42,187 nt of DNA from assembly GCA_016200265.1 (NCBI GenBank), contig JACQFE010000076.1:1-42187 (forward strand). Reading direction: 5' to 3'. Under the pieces are notes generated by a model, which did no database searches, was not told where the DNA came from, and saw nothing but the letters and a program-made list of their open reading frames with translations. This document shows positions 15,503 to 25,799 of this stretch, in pieces; position 1 is the first letter of the stretch, and the number at the start of each line of letters is the position of its first letter. This DNA is from Planctomycetota bacterium (lineage in GTDB: Bacteria; Planctomycetota; Phycisphaerae; UBA1845). The translations under genes were made by a program, and so were the position numbers.

Positions 15503-16242
15503 TGGCCGGACTCCTGCAGGGCCCGATAGTATTTTTCGATCCATTGGCGATATCGCTCAAGATAGCCTTCGCCGCTGCCCTGGATGACTTCGTCTCGCTG
15601 GCGTTCGGGAAGCTGCCCCCAACCGCGTCGAAGATCACGGATTTCGCCCCGTGCGGATTCGGCCGGACCCTGCGCGCCGCTGGGCGCGTTGGATTCATCG
15701 GTCGAACTTTCCTTGGCTTTGGCGGCGGCGGTTGGAGCGCCTTGCTTTCCCGTGGGAGATTTTGCATTGTTGGGACCCCGGCGGCGATCGCTGCTCGCCG
15801 ACGAGTTGTTCTGTTTTTGCGGGCGGCGCTGGGCTGCCGCAATCTTGATGGCCTCATCCAGCTTGTCGGAGATTTGTTTTTGCAATTCCTGCGTACGTGA
15901 GCCCGAGTCGAAGTCAATTTCCATTCGATGAGCGGTTTCATCCATTAAGCGCAGGACATTGTCCATCAGCCCTTCATCCGACTCGGTCACTGATTTTCGG
16001 ATAAGCCGGCCGGCAAGGTCTTCACGATCGCGATCATGCTCATCGTCGCCAGCTTTTTTCTTGTCATTTCCCTTGCCGGTCTTCCGCGAATCATCGCGAA
16101 CCGGTCCAGTCTTCTCCTGTCCGCTGCGCGGAGGCGCTATCTGGGATTGTGCAGTCTCGTTCGAGAGTCCGAGAACAAATACGAGCAGCGAAGCGACCAT
16201 CGTGCTCGTACAATTACGTGTTGAATTCACGCGTGCGGTCAT
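15499..16242 (-). CDS. Secreted charged low-complexity protein, function unknown
   Basis: I do not recognise a family. The 247-residue protein has a signal-like N-terminus (VASLLVFVLGLSNETAQS). A long hydrophilic, probably disordered region rich in K, D, R, S and Q follows, containing two short helical segments. The C-terminal block GWGQLPERQRDEVIQG ... YLERYRQWIEKYYRAL recurs, in my recollection, in secreted proteins from planctomycete MoxR clusters. ATG 16242 has GAGG 9 bases upstream; an in-frame TTG lies at 16257. It begins 19 bases after the DUF4175-like stop and overlaps the next gene by 4 bases, so it is certainly co-transcribed. Confidence 0.75.
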   Translation of the reverse strand: MTARVNSTRNCTSTMVASLLVFVLGLSNETAQSQIAPPRSGQEKTGPVRDDSRKTGKGNDKKKAGDDEHDRDREDLAGRLIRKSVTESDEGLMDNVLRLMDETAHRMEIDFDSGSRTQELQKQISDKLDEAIKIAAAQRRPQKQNNSSASSDRRRGPNNAKSPTGKQGAPTAAAKAKESSTDESNAPSGAQGPAESARGEIRDLRRGWGQLPERQRDEVIQGSGEGYLERYRQWIEKYYRALQESGQ

Positions 16243-16261
16243 TTTTCGCGACCTCAATATT

Positions 16262-19200
16262 CTAGCCCGGTGGTCGGCTTTGCGATTTCTTCGTCACCAA
16301 CTCCGTGAGTCGCCGGACTTCGGCCTGATCCTCGCCAATGGCCTGCAATCGACGCAGGTCGGATTCCGACGGCTCGCCCTCTCCAGTTGCGGTAGCCACA
16401 TCGCGCGTTCGCGTATTGATATCGTTCTGCATGGTCCGAAGCACGATGAGTTCCGCAACGGTGGGCACCGATACGCCCTTTGCCTGTTGACCGTCACCGC
16501 TTCCCGCACCGTCGGCTTCCGTGAATTCACTGCTCATCGGAAGATCGCGAGTGTCCGAGATCGCTCCAAGGAGCTTGCGAAACTCTCGAACGATGCGGTC
16601 AGTCGTGGCGAGCAGTTCGTCGTCCACCTGACGTTCCTCCAACGCGGTCCGACTCACATCCATCCAATGAACCACTCGCCGCAAAGCCCATTGGTAGACC
16701 GCCGCCTGGCGAAGATCAGGAAGCATGTCATCGACTCGCGTCCGCAACTCGCCCTGCGTGCGGCTGAGGCGGGTGGCCTCTCGGGCCTCAGTGCGGCCCA
16801 AATGGCCGCTTGGTCGCACCACATCACGCAGGCCGCTGATTCCGCGATTGATCTCCGTTTGCTCGGCCAGGAGCGAAGTCAACTCCTCTTCGATATGGTC
16901 CAGCGTCCGCTTGAATTCCTCTTCCTCACCACGCCGCGCGATGGCCTGCAAATCGTCGAGTGCTTTGCGAAGCAGATCGATCGCGTCTGCTTGTCGAGTC
17001 ACCGCGGTGTCGCCTTCACGCTGGGACAATGCAAGCGCCGCGGAGTGCATGGGCGTCGCCGAGTCACGAACGAATCGACCCGCGGATGCGGCCCGCTCCA
17101 TTTCGACGATTTCGTCGCCGAGGATTCGAGCGTTACGCTCCAGCGTGGATTCGCTTTCTGCCAGGGCATTGAACGGCTCTGTTGGCAATCCCAGCTTTGA
17201 CGCTTCCACGGAAGCCGTGCGAATTTGGGTTTGCTCTTCGATCAGCGCGCTCACTTCCTCCTCCGCCCGATCGATTCGCTTGCGAAGCTCGGCAAGTTCG
17301 CGAGTTTCACGGTCCCGGAGCGCATCGAGCATCTTGTGAAGGGCCTGACCAGCAGCCTTTTGCTCCATTGCCGCAGCGGCCGTGCGGTTTCCTTGAATCG
17401 CCTCCGCGGCGGCGCGAGCGTGCTTGACGGCGTCCAGCGCTCGGGCGGCGCGGAGTCCGGCTTCGAGCGATTCCGCTCCGGCCGGGTCCTTATCCTTCAT
17501 CGTCTCGGTGAGTTGTTGCATGCGGGCCAACTGCTGCTCCACGTCGCCCGCGAGTTGATCCTGTTCCCGCTGCAATCGCTTCAGCGCCGTAGCTTCCTCG
17601 GGTGCCAGTGATTCGACGGTCTTTCCCAAGAGCGAGCGGCTCATTTCGTTGGCGCCGGACTGCAGGGCCGACTGACGATCGAGCAATTCTCGCGCACGAC
17701 TCAAGACGCCCTGAAACGCGCCCCATTGCGAGAGCTCACGAACCACCGTGCGAATCTGATCAACCGCGGAATCTTGGGCTTGAATGGTGGATTTGATTTC
17801 CTGTTGTTGAATCGTCGCCTCATTAGAGGAGCGGGCGCGTTCCAATGACACGGATGCTGCAGCGAGGGGCCCCAGTGCAACGGAATCCAACGCGGCGCCC
17901 GCGGACGCAAGCCGAGTCGTCGTGTCGCGATCGCCAATGCCGTTCAATGCCAGCCTGTGCGATGCACCGTCCAGCCTGGATGAAGTCTCCCGCAGCTGTC
18001 TCGCCAATCGCACCTCGAAATTCGCCACGCCCGTGGAGGATTCACTTTCTTTTGTCGTAAGGGTCGACAGATCAGTATGCGTGAGCAGTGCGGTCCGATC
18101 GCGATTCTCGGATTGGTCATTGGCCGCCTGCCGCAGGCGGTTTTCAATCTGGGCAAGGTCCTCGCGGATTCGAAGCTCCAATTCGCCATCGCTGACAAAC
18201 TTCAGCCGCATGGCCGACGATCGACCGGTTTGACCGGAATCCGCATCGCCTCCGCGATTGTCCACCGCCGTGGCTACATACACGAAAACGTCGCCGGGCG
18301 TAGCCCCAAGGGATTCCACGTGCCAGACGTAGGACACATCGGCCTCAACGCCCTGTTCTATCGGGCTTAGTCGGGCTTCGGAGGTGATATCCACAGTTCG
18401 TCGATCTCCTCCATGTGGGTCTTCAATTTCGAGACCCAGCGTTCGAATTCCAAAATCGTCCTCCGCGCGAATGGCCAATTCGACGGCTCCGTGCGGTGTC
18501 AATTCCGCGACCGCCTGTGGAGAGAGGATGGTTACCGTCGGCGCGACGTCCGGCAGGGCTCGAATCGTGTAAGACGTTGAACCTCGGTTCGAAAATCCTT
18601 CCGTGTCGTGCAGCTCCACTCTGAAATTGATGCCTTCAGCAAGGGGGAATGTCGCCACGAGGCGCTGGTCATCGTCACGTTCAATTTGCAAGAGAATTAG
18701 GGTTTCGTCGTCACGGCGCAAACCGCATGGACCCTTTTCGGAATCCATCGCGATCGGCTTGCTCGATCGAATGGAAACCGTAATTGTAGCCCCGGACACA
18801 GCATTCGCAGGACCTTCGGTCAGGTCCAACAGATTCGAATTCCGTTTCGATACATAGGCTGGCGGTTCGACCCGCGCGGTTGCTTCCACGACCTCCGGTC
18901 GCGGCACAACACGTATGTGGGCAACGGATTGCTCCGTGCTGTCGTCCCCGGCTTCAAACCAATAGTCCAACCCTTCGGTCACTGAATCGAGCGTCGTTGA
19001 AAACTTGTCGTCGGCTTCGCGAGTTAGTGCGAACGTGCTAATGTGGCCGGCATTTCCATTCACATCCCGCAAGCGAACAACGGGGCGAAGCGAAGTCGAC
19101 AGACCTCGCTCAATTCGTGTTTCAAGCGTCACGGAATCCCCAATCGCGATGGTCTTGTCGCCGCTGAGCGGTTGAATCTGCACGGTTCGCGGCCATTCCG

Positions 19201-19846
19201 TCGGGCCCCACGGCCGCGCATACCGGCAAATGCCCGTGAATGTCCAATGCGGTGCCGCCAGCGAAAAAATGAGCAGCGTCAGGAGGCCCATTCCGAACAC
19301 AACGCCGCGCATCAGGATCGGTCGCACGGAGAGTGCGGACTCGAAGCGGATCTCTCGCACAATGTTCGCGGTAGAATCCACGACTTCACGAGCCATGCGT
19401 GAGGCCACGGCTTCGCCGCTCGCGAGGAAATTCACCGTGCTGGAGAGTCGTTCCTGAAGCGGCTCAAAATGCTGTTCGAGCATCGCGGCCAGCTCGTCCA
19501 CGCGGATGTTGGTTCGAAAGGGAACGATGATCCAGTACCACGATGCCGCGAAGAATCCCGCGACGAAGCACAGGCTTCCGAAGGCCCGAAGGAGCATCGG
19601 CAGTCGCACCATCCAGTCGAGCAAAATGATTGTGAGAAAGGCGGCGATGCCGCCGGCCATGACCGCGAAAATTCCATAGGCAACAAGGCGACGGCGAACA
19701 GTCCCACGAAGTGAAATCAGACGACTGATGAGCGCATTGGGATTTTCCAAAGCACCCTGTGGATTCGAGATTGCAGGCGCGGGTGGCGCGTTGCGGTGCG
19801 TCTCTGCGGATTTCGATGAGGTAGTCGGTTTATTGGATTCAGCCAT
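16262..19846 (-). CDS. Large DUF4175-like membrane protein with coiled coils
   Basis: This 1194-residue protein has three hydrophobic helices near the N-terminus (about 55-80, 85-107 and 178-196). Extracytoplasmic beta-sandwich-like regions cover about 200-560, with SGATITVSIRSSKPI and EDDFGIRTLGLEIED strands. A very long Q/E/R/A-rich coiled-coil region runs from about 560 to 1150. This layout matches the DUF4175 proteins found in bacterial MoxR/vWA operons; function is unknown. It is the longest gene of the cluster and lies 111 bases downstream of the vWA/amidotransferase-like gene. The coiled coil suggests a structural or periplasm-spanning role, which is an inference. Confidence 0.8.
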   Translation of the reverse strand: MAESNKPTTSSKSAETHRNAPPAPAISNPQGALENPNALISRLISLRGTVRRRLVAYGIFAVMAGGIAAFLTIILLDWMVRLPMLLRAFGSLCFVAGFFAASWYWIIVPFRTNIRVDELAAMLEQHFEPLQERLSSTVNFLASGEAVASRMAREVVDSTANIVREIRFESALSVRPILMRGVVFGMGLLTLLIFSLAAPHWTFTGICRYARPWGPTEWPRTVQIQPLSGDKTIAIGDSVTLETRIERGLSTSLRPVVRLRDVNGNAGHISTFALTREADDKFSTTLDSVTEGLDYWFEAGDDSTEQSVAHIRVVPRPEVVEATARVEPPAYVSKRNSNLLDLTEGPANAVSGATITVSIRSSKPIAMDSEKGPCGLRRDDETLILLQIERDDDQRLVATFPLAEGINFRVELHDTEGFSNRGSTSYTIRALPDVAPTVTILSPQAVAELTPHGAVELAIRAEDDFGIRTLGLEIEDPHGGDRRTVDITSEARLSPIEQGVEADVSYVWHVESLGATPGDVFVYVATAVDNRGGDADSGQTGRSSAMRLKFVSDGELELRIREDLAQIENRLRQAANDQSENRDRTALLTHTDLSTLTTKESESSTGVANFEVRLARQLRETSSRLDGASHRLALNGIGDRDTTTRLASAGAALDSVALGPLAAASVSLERARSSNEATIQQQEIKSTIQAQDSAVDQIRTVVRELSQWGAFQGVLSRARELLDRQSALQSGANEMSRSLLGKTVESLAPEEATALKRLQREQDQLAGDVEQQLARMQQLTETMKDKDPAGAESLEAGLRAARALDAVKHARAAAEAIQGNRTAAAAMEQKAAGQALHKMLDALRDRETRELAELRKRIDRAEEEVSALIEEQTQIRTASVEASKLGLPTEPFNALAESESTLERNARILGDEIVEMERAASAGRFVRDSATPMHSAALALSQREGDTAVTRQADAIDLLRKALDDLQAIARRGEEEEFKRTLDHIEEELTSLLAEQTEINRGISGLRDVVRPSGHLGRTEAREATRLSRTQGELRTRVDDMLPDLRQAAVYQWALRRVVHWMDVSRTALEERQVDDELLATTDRIVREFRKLLGAISDTRDLPMSSEFTEADGAGSGDGQQAKGVSVPTVAELIVLRTMQNDINTRTRDVATATGEGEPSESDLRRLQAIGEDQAEVRRLTELVTKKSQSRPPG

Positions 19847-19957
19847 CGCACGCTTCCATCAATCAATCGTTCCCCTGGAGTGGGTCTTCGGCAACTAACT
19901 CCGCTCTGGGAATCGTCGAGATTCGCCGCAAAACACTCGGCAATTGCGCCATTGCCG

Positions 19958-22432
19958 TCATAAGAGTCCGAAAACCTTTCGAAACGTCCATTCCGTGGTC
20001 AGCAACGCGACAAAGAGAAATACCATCAGTTTGGAGTCCCATAAGGGTTCCACCACATCGTCGGGAATCTGAACCCGGCGATCCCGGATCCCCGCGAATC
20101 CTTCCTCGACGGAATCGAGCTCGATTATCGAACCACTGGTGGCCGCTGTCAGCTTCTCAAGGGTTTCGTGATCGGCCTCCGGATGCCGCCATTCAAGGTC
20201 CGGATTTTGAACTCGGAACCAAGCGGACGAAGGCTTTTCGCCAGGTCTCGGCGTAAGGTCCGGCGCAGTGATGACAAATCCGCCGGGTGCATTCGGCACG
20301 AACGTGACCTCGAATACTTTGGATTCAGCGGACAGTCGCTGTGCCTCGAACCGAATCGGCGGCTCGGTTCCTCGGTTCGAACGAGGATTTGAGTCAATGG
20401 TTGGCGTCGGTTCCTTTGGAGTTGACGGCCCGGGATTTTCATCCCCTTGACGCGTCGCCATGAGAACAACGGCATCCGACCGTTCGGCCAGCAGTTGGCT
20501 GTCGTTGATTTCCACCTGGGCTCGGACAGGTGAGGCGTATTCGTAGGTCCGCCGATCGGTGGTGATCGCATAGCGGCGATCCTGGGCAACTCGCGAATCG
20601 CGCATCAACTCGCGAGCCACCTGTACCCAGTAACTATCGTGAAGAAATTCCCCCGTGCTTCGTCGCCAGCGCCATGTGTCGTCCGTGGCCTGAAAGAACA
20701 CTTTGCCGGCCCCATATCGCCCCAGAACGACGACCGGCATCGAGCCATTCGGGGTGTTCAAACCCGGATGCTCGAGCAAGACGGCGGCGCCGGGCTTGGG
20801 TCCAAGCGTTTTCGCGAGCCAATAAAGTTCAGGAAGCGTGTCGAAAATTCGTTCACTTTCGCCCCGATCTTGAGCGAAGCGAAGGATTCGGCTTGACCTT
20901 CCTTCGGACGTGATTGTCGGTCGAAAACCGATCGTCAGAGGCGCGTCGTAGCGACCCAGAAACTGCGTATCGATGTTGACCGGAATCAGTTTTTCAAGAG
21001 GCGTTCCCACGAATCGTCGCGGAGTCCACCGTTCGCCTGCAATCATACCGAACCCGCCGCCTTCGTTTCCCACGTAATCCAGCAGCATGTTCATTTGGGA
21101 CGCGGAAAGCCAGCCGGAGCGAGGATCCACGTCTCCAAACAGAACGACATCGAAGCGGTTCAACTCTTCGGGCGTCTCGGGGAATCGGCGGATCGGATCG
21201 GTACCCTCTTGCACGAAATCTTCGTCAACCTCGAGCAAGAGAACGCTCAGTTGCACAGTCTGTTCGCGAAGAAGCGCATTCTTCAGATAGCGATATTCAA
21301 AACGCGGATATCCTTCCACATACAGAACGCGCAACCGATCGTCGAGAATGTTCACGTCCACTCGGTCGGTATTGTTTTCCTTGTTCAATTCATCAGGCAG
21401 TGCCTCTGCGACGACGCGAAACCTCGCCTGACCGGGCCGGGATGTCTTCGTGCGAAGCTCGATCATCTTCGGCGGACCCTGAGTCTCAATCGTCGTCGTT
21501 TGAGTGGCCACGACCGCACCATTGCGTTCATCGATCAACGTCAGCTTCACCGCAACGGACGGTTCCGTCGATCGCACCGAGACCGGCGCTTCGACTGCCA
21601 GAAGATCATGCACGAAGACGCGATCCGGCGCCCGCAAAGGCCCGACCTCAATGTCGGTCGGTCGCTTGGTCGAGCCGACACGCAGGGCGTAGATTGGAAT
21701 CTGACGGCCAACGGCTGCATCAATCGCATCGTTCATGCTGCCGGATTGCGTTGATTGTCCATCCGTGGCGAGCACGATGGCGGCCAGATGTCGACCCTGC
21801 GAGCGTTCGAGCACCTGGCGTATCGCGCCAACGACATCCGTGCTCGGGCTATCGGCGTTCATTGACTCGATCGCTTTGTTGAGGTCGCCGACGCCGTCCG
21901 AATTCTCCGCGAACGCCAGCGGTTCCACGCCACTCGAAAACGATGAGAGTTGCACGCCGTTTTTCTCGACCAACTTTCGAAGCGCGATTTCGTCCGACGC
22001 CAGCAAGGCCTTTTTCACCTGACCCAGACGCGAGATGGGATTGGCTTCATGTTCCGCTCGTAAACGAACTCCGGCCTCGACTTCGGAGGATCGATCACGA
22101 TTGTTCATGCTCAGCGAGGAATCGACGAGCAGTGCGACTTGCGAGGGCTCGATCCGATTGTGCTGAAAGACAAGAACGGGGCGGCTCAATGCAATGACGC
22201 CAAGGGCCAAGACGGCGCAACGAATCGTTCCCAACAGGACTCGCCGCACAATGCGTGTTTGCTCGCGGCGGTATGAAAACACAATCCAGCCGACGATGAT
22301 CAGCGAAAGGCAAAACAAGATCCACGACGGGATGCTTTTCTCCCATCGCAGGAACAACGGGGCGTCCTGACCGAGTCGGATGTTGTCCAACCCGAGCAAC
22401 CATTGCAGAAATTGGAGAAACCAGACTTTCAT
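19958..22432 (-). CDS. Membrane protein with von Willebrand A and glutamine-amidotransferase-like domains
   Basis: This 824-residue protein has two N-terminal transmembrane helices (about 36-53 and 66-83) and a vWA domain with the metal-site motif DSSLS (104-108). The vWA core extends to about 260 (LAAIVLATDGQSTQSGS). A beta-sandwich follows, then a class-I glutamine-amidotransferase-like fold (RVLYVEGYPRFEYRYLKNAL near 380, then FDVVLFGDVDP), and finally a C-terminal helix (LMVFLFVALLTTEWTF). I see no catalytic Cys nucleophile elbow, so the amidotransferase-like domain is probably non-enzymatic. The start overlaps the preceding BatA-like stop by 4 bases (ATGA), indicating coupling. The role in the cluster is inferred as metal-dependent adhesion to partner proteins. 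Confidence 0.83.
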   Translation of the reverse strand: MKVWFLQFLQWLLGLDNIRLGQDAPLFLRWEKSIPSWILFCLSLIIVGWIVFSYRREQTRIVRRVLLGTIRCAVLALGVIALSRPVLVFQHNRIEPSQVALLVDSSLSMNNRDRSSEVEAGVRLRAEHEANPISRLGQVKKALLASDEIALRKLVEKNGVQLSSFSSGVEPLAFAENSDGVGDLNKAIESMNADSPSTDVVGAIRQVLERSQGRHLAAIVLATDGQSTQSGSMNDAIDAAVGRQIPIYALRVGSTKRPTDIEVGPLRAPDRVFVHDLLAVEAPVSVRSTEPSVAVKLTLIDERNGAVVATQTTTIETQGPPKMIELRTKTSRPGQARFRVVAEALPDELNKENNTDRVDVNILDDRLRVLYVEGYPRFEYRYLKNALLREQTVQLSVLLLEVDEDFVQEGTDPIRRFPETPEELNRFDVVLFGDVDPRSGWLSASQMNMLLDYVGNEGGGFGMIAGERWTPRRFVGTPLEKLIPVNIDTQFLGRYDAPLTIGFRPTITSEGRSSRILRFAQDRGESERIFDTLPELYWLAKTLGPKPGAAVLLEHPGLNTPNGSMPVVVLGRYGAGKVFFQATDDTWRWRRSTGEFLHDSYWVQVARELMRDSRVAQDRRYAITTDRRTYEYASPVRAQVEINDSQLLAERSDAVVLMATRQGDENPGPSTPKEPTPTIDSNPRSNRGTEPPIRFEAQRLSAESKVFEVTFVPNAPGGFVITAPDLTPRPGEKPSSAWFRVQNPDLEWRHPEADHETLEKLTAATSGSIIELDSVEEGFAGIRDRRVQIPDDVVEPLWDSKLMVFLFVALLTTEWTFRKVFGLL

Positions 22433-24816
22433 TCTCGGTTCGTGCGCGGTTGACCCACCAAATTGCCTGTTCCCGTCGCTGACGCACCGGGCTCTGAAAA
22501 CGCCCCTTCGCCTTGTTTTGACGTTTTGTCGTCCTGACGTCTTGACGTTTCACGCGCTCCGGTTCCCGCGAACCACATGGCCAGCCAGGGTTCCAACATC
22601 AGCAAAGCCAGGACGAAATACATCAAGCCGGATCCAAGCTCAGCAGAGTGCGCTGTCGATGGTGCGGCCTCCATCTCCTTTTCAACAGTCGTGACTTGTG
22701 CCGGGCGTTCCAGGGCCGCAGCCAGTTCGGTCAAAGACATAGTTGTCAGGTCCGATTCCGAAGGGTCCACGTTGACAGCGAACGATCTTGATTCGGAACC
22801 GATCGATACCTCCGCCTGTCCACACTGTTCAATTGGACCATATTGCAGCGCAAGGCCGTCACGCGATGGAATCACGGAAGGCGCCGCCGTACCGATTGAA
22901 GTGCGAACCGTGAGCGGCATTGAAGACTCCGCAGGCGTCAAAGATTCATTCAGAGTGGCGCCAACGATCAGGTTTCGATGGTCGCCGTGGCGGGGAGACA
23001 AAAAGCCGATCGTGCTCCACATCAGCGAAACGAAATCTCCTTTCGCCGGGAGATTGTTCCATTCCATGTTCGCGGTGCTGGCAAAAGCGATCACGCGGCC
23101 TTGACCGTCGCTGCTTGCGATCATGGCGGGGGCATCATTATTAAACTGCATGACGACTTCCGCGCGAGTTTCAGGCTCGATCTGCAGGTAATGCTCAAAT
23201 CGAGCCAGAAAAAGCCCGCTGCCGGGGTTATCCGCGAAGTCGGCCACAATTGGATGCAGCAAATGCGTGGATTTGATCGTCATGGGAGCAAGATTGCCTT
23301 GGCCGGCGGCTGCTGAATTTCGAAGAGCGATTGGGTCCGAAGCATGGCCGATGCGTCCCGGCAACACTCCTTGTCCATTGGCAAAGCCGTAGCGGTTGTA
23401 ATTGTCGATGTTGACCAGATCGCCGAAGAACACCAGTACGCCGCCGCCTTCCTTGGCAAAGTAATCCAATGCCGACCATCGCTGCGGGGTCAGCGATGGA
23501 ACATTGCAAAGCACGACCACGTCATAGGCCGTAAGCGATTCTCCATCCAACTCGGACTCGGTAATGATTTTCGTTCGAATCGGCGCTTCACCGGATTTCG
23601 AAGCTGGCGTCGGCATCGTCCATGAAACTCCGACATTCGAATCGCTTTGAGGATTCAGGGCGGCCGCCAGAAACCCGGCTTGTCCGTCAAGGGGCTTGGC
23701 CCCCGGTCGTCCATCGATAAGTAGGACCTTCGTCGCCTCGCGCACTTCGATGGAAAGAAACCTCGAATCGTCCTCGCTGAGATCATTCGACATTGCCCCC
23801 TGCAGCCGGGCCTCCATGAACTGTGTTCCGGTGTTCAGGAATTCTGCCGACACGGTCGTGATTTCAGTGTGTCGTGGCTCGATTCGCGGAAAAGTCACGC
23901 GTCGAAGAAGTTCTCCATTGCGACGCAATTGGACGATCGCGTCTCGAACGGTAGTTCCTCCATAATTCATCACGCTAATCTGGATCATCGCGGGGATGCG
24001 CCGGCCGATTACGGGAGATGTACATCGAAGGTCGGTGACGGCGACATTCGCGAGCGATGTCGACGCCACCTGAATCAAGTTGAGCGATTTCTCAGGGTTC
24101 TTGAGAACGCCCGCAAGATGCTGAAGCACCTGTATGTTCTGCAAAGGTGGTCCCGCGGATTCGTGACGCCAGGCATGAACTGGAAAGTCGGAGAGAATGT
24201 ACACCGCCTTATTGTCCGGCGCGGTCGACGTGTCCTTCAACTGCTCCATCAAATGTCCAACGGCGCCGACAACGTCAGCTTTCCGTTGGCCGGCGCGCAG
24301 TGTTCCAAGGCGATCTTCCACTTCTCTTCGATCCGAAGTCGCGTTTGCGACGACTGCCGCCGATGGCTCCGCGAGCGTCACCACGCTGACTGGGTCGGAT
24401 GTCGGGAACGATGCGAGAAGACTTCTCGCGCAGCCCATGGCCCTTTCAAAGTAACTCGGCTCGCTTCCATGTTTTGCATTCATGGAGAGGGTATTGTCGA
24501 TCACCAGAATTCGATGAACGCGGGATGCCGTTCGAGAGATCAGCGGCGAAGCCGAGACAAATGGCCTGGCGGCCGCAAGTGCGAATAGAACAACTGACGC
24601 GACTCGAACCGCAAGAAGCAACCATTGCTCGATGCGCATTCGCCTGGCGCTTCGCTTCATCGCCGCCAGCAGGAACGTCATCGCCGCCCATGGCACTCGC
24701 CGGTGCCGCCGACGATTGATCAAGTGGATGATGATCGGGATCGTGCCTGCGGCGATGCCAACGACCGCCAATGCCGGATGCACAAAGGGAAGAAACTGTG
24801 CCAGCGGTTGCGACAT
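22429..24816 (-). CDS. BatA-like membrane protein with a von Willebrand A domain
   Basis: The 795-residue protein starts with the BatA/aerotolerance N-terminal module: a first helix (VVGIAAGTIPIIIHLINRRR), the VPWAAMTFLLAA segment and a second helix (WLLLAVRVASVVLFALAAA). A vWA domain with metal-site DNTLS (107-111) follows. A middle region contains an amidotransferase-like sheet (VLLIDGRPG ... YDVVVLCNVPSL). A C-terminal helix sits near 735-757. The last 30 residues (GARETSRRQDDKTSKQGEG) come from a tandem repeat and look non-native. The gene is 7 bases after the DUF58 stop. BatA proteins work with MoxR ATPases; the precise function is unknown. Confidence 0.86.
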   Translation of the reverse strand: MSQPLAQFLPFVHPALAVVGIAAGTIPIIIHLINRRRHRRVPWAAMTFLLAAMKRSARRMRIEQWLLLAVRVASVVLFALAAARPFVSASPLISRTASRVHRILVIDNTLSMNAKHGSEPSYFERAMGCARSLLASFPTSDPVSVVTLAEPSAAVVANATSDRREVEDRLGTLRAGQRKADVVGAVGHLMEQLKDTSTAPDNKAVYILSDFPVHAWRHESAGPPLQNIQVLQHLAGVLKNPEKSLNLIQVASTSLANVAVTDLRCTSPVIGRRIPAMIQISVMNYGGTTVRDAIVQLRRNGELLRRVTFPRIEPRHTEITTVSAEFLNTGTQFMEARLQGAMSNDLSEDDSRFLSIEVREATKVLLIDGRPGAKPLDGQAGFLAAALNPQSDSNVGVSWTMPTPASKSGEAPIRTKIITESELDGESLTAYDVVVLCNVPSLTPQRWSALDYFAKEGGGVLVFFGDLVNIDNYNRYGFANGQGVLPGRIGHASDPIALRNSAAAGQGNLAPMTIKSTHLLHPIVADFADNPGSGLFLARFEHYLQIEPETRAEVVMQFNNDAPAMIASSDGQGRVIAFASTANMEWNNLPAKGDFVSLMWSTIGFLSPRHGDHRNLIVGATLNESLTPAESSMPLTVRTSIGTAAPSVIPSRDGLALQYGPIEQCGQAEVSIGSESRSFAVNVDPSESDLTTMSLTELAAALERPAQVTTVEKEMEAAPSTAHSAELGSGLMYFVLALLMLEPWLAMWFAGTGARETSRRQDDKTSKQGEGAFSEPGASATGTGNLVGQPRTNRE
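22517..22550. repeat. GACGTC/TTGACGTTT tandem repeat in the 3' end of the BatA-like gene
   Basis: The plus strand reads roughly as units TTGACGTTT, TGTCGTCC, TGACGTC, TTGACGTTT. On the coding strand it encodes the RRQDDKTSKQ portion of the C-terminal tail. Low-complexity units like these resemble the other repeats found in genes of this window. Confidence 0.65.
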
Positions 24817-24823
24817 CGCCCTG

Positions 24824-25753
24824 TCATCCGCCTCCGTAGATTCGCGAGGAGCGCTGACGAAGGCGAGCGCTGCGCGTGGACAAGTATCCGCTCAACATCC
24901 CTTCCAGGCCGGCCGAAGTGTCGAATAGCGCGTAGTCGACCAGCATGTGCCCGCAGCCCATTCGCAGTTGCGATTGGAAGTGTTCCACTTCCTCGACATA
25001 GCGCGCCCGAATGGATCGCGGATCAGTCAGCAATTTTCCCGAAGATTCAAGTCCCTCAAACATCGTCGGCCCGGTGAACGGGAGCGTCAGTTCGGCGGGA
25101 TCGAGTATGTTCCAGACAATCACTTCATGCCGTCGGTAGCGCAGCTGCTTGAGCCCCTTGAGAATCGCGTCGGGTGAATCAAACAAATCGCTGATGAGCA
25201 CGATCAACAGGCGGTGCTGCAGGCGTTCGGCCAGCTCCGCAAGCACCCGGCCAATCGACGTCTTCGCGGGTCCGGTCTTGCCGGCCAGTTCATGCACCAA
25301 TGTCCGCCATTGCGTCGCATTATTGGAAGGCCGATGAAAATGCGACAGGTGTTCATCGAACAAGGCGAGTCCCACCGAATCCTGTTGTTGCAGCGTCAGA
25401 TAGGCGATGGCGGCGGCGGCCGAAGTCGCATAGTCATGTTTGGTCATCAGATCATCGTGCGAGCGATAGTTCATGGATTCGCTGCAATCGACGACCAGCA
25501 TGACGTTGAGGTTTGTCTCCTGCTCATATTCCTTGATGTAATACTTGTCCGTCTTCCCGTAGACCTTCCAGTCAATGTGCCGCAGATCATCGCCCTGTGA
25601 ATACACGCGGTGATCGGCGAATTCGACGGACAATCCCCGATGAGGACTGTGGTGAATGCCCGTAAAAAATCCTTCCACGATCAGGCGGGCGCGAAGCTCC
25701 AGACCGCCGATTTTGGCGAGAACCACAGGATTGAGGTATCGGCGATAATCCAT
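24824..25753 (-). CDS. DUF58 protein (vWA-like partner of MoxR)
   Basis: This 309-residue protein carries the DUF58 signature YSQGDDLRHIDWKVYGKTD (51-69), followed by KEYEQE. A vWA-like fold has the partial metal site DCSES (89-93). DUF58 proteins are standard partners of MoxR AAA+ ATPases and probably receive substrates from, or transmit signals to, them. There is no membrane segment. ATG 25753 gives the usual DUF58 N-terminus (YLNPVVLAKIGGLELRARL). It lies 46 bases downstream of moxR and 7 bases upstream of the BatA-like start, so it belongs to one operon. Confidence 0.92.
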   Translation of the reverse strand: MDYRRYLNPVVLAKIGGLELRARLIVEGFFTGIHHSPHRGLSVEFADHRVYSQGDDLRHIDWKVYGKTDKYYIKEYEQETNLNVMLVVDCSESMNYRSHDDLMTKHDYATSAAAAIAYLTLQQQDSVGLALFDEHLSHFHRPSNNATQWRTLVHELAGKTGPAKTSIGRVLAELAERLQHRLLIVLISDLFDSPDAILKGLKQLRYRRHEVIVWNILDPAELTLPFTGPTMFEGLESSGKLLTDPRSIRARYVEEVEHFQSQLRMGCGHMLVDYALFDTSAGLEGMLSGYLSTRSARLRQRSSRIYGGG

Positions 25754-25799
25754 CGTGAAACACGCGAAGAATCCTCCGCGCTCTCCTACGCTATCGCTC

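Noticed and set aside
15959..17200. Plus-strand open frame of 413 residues
   Set aside because: Antisense to the charged secreted protein and DUF4175-like genes; no domain seen.
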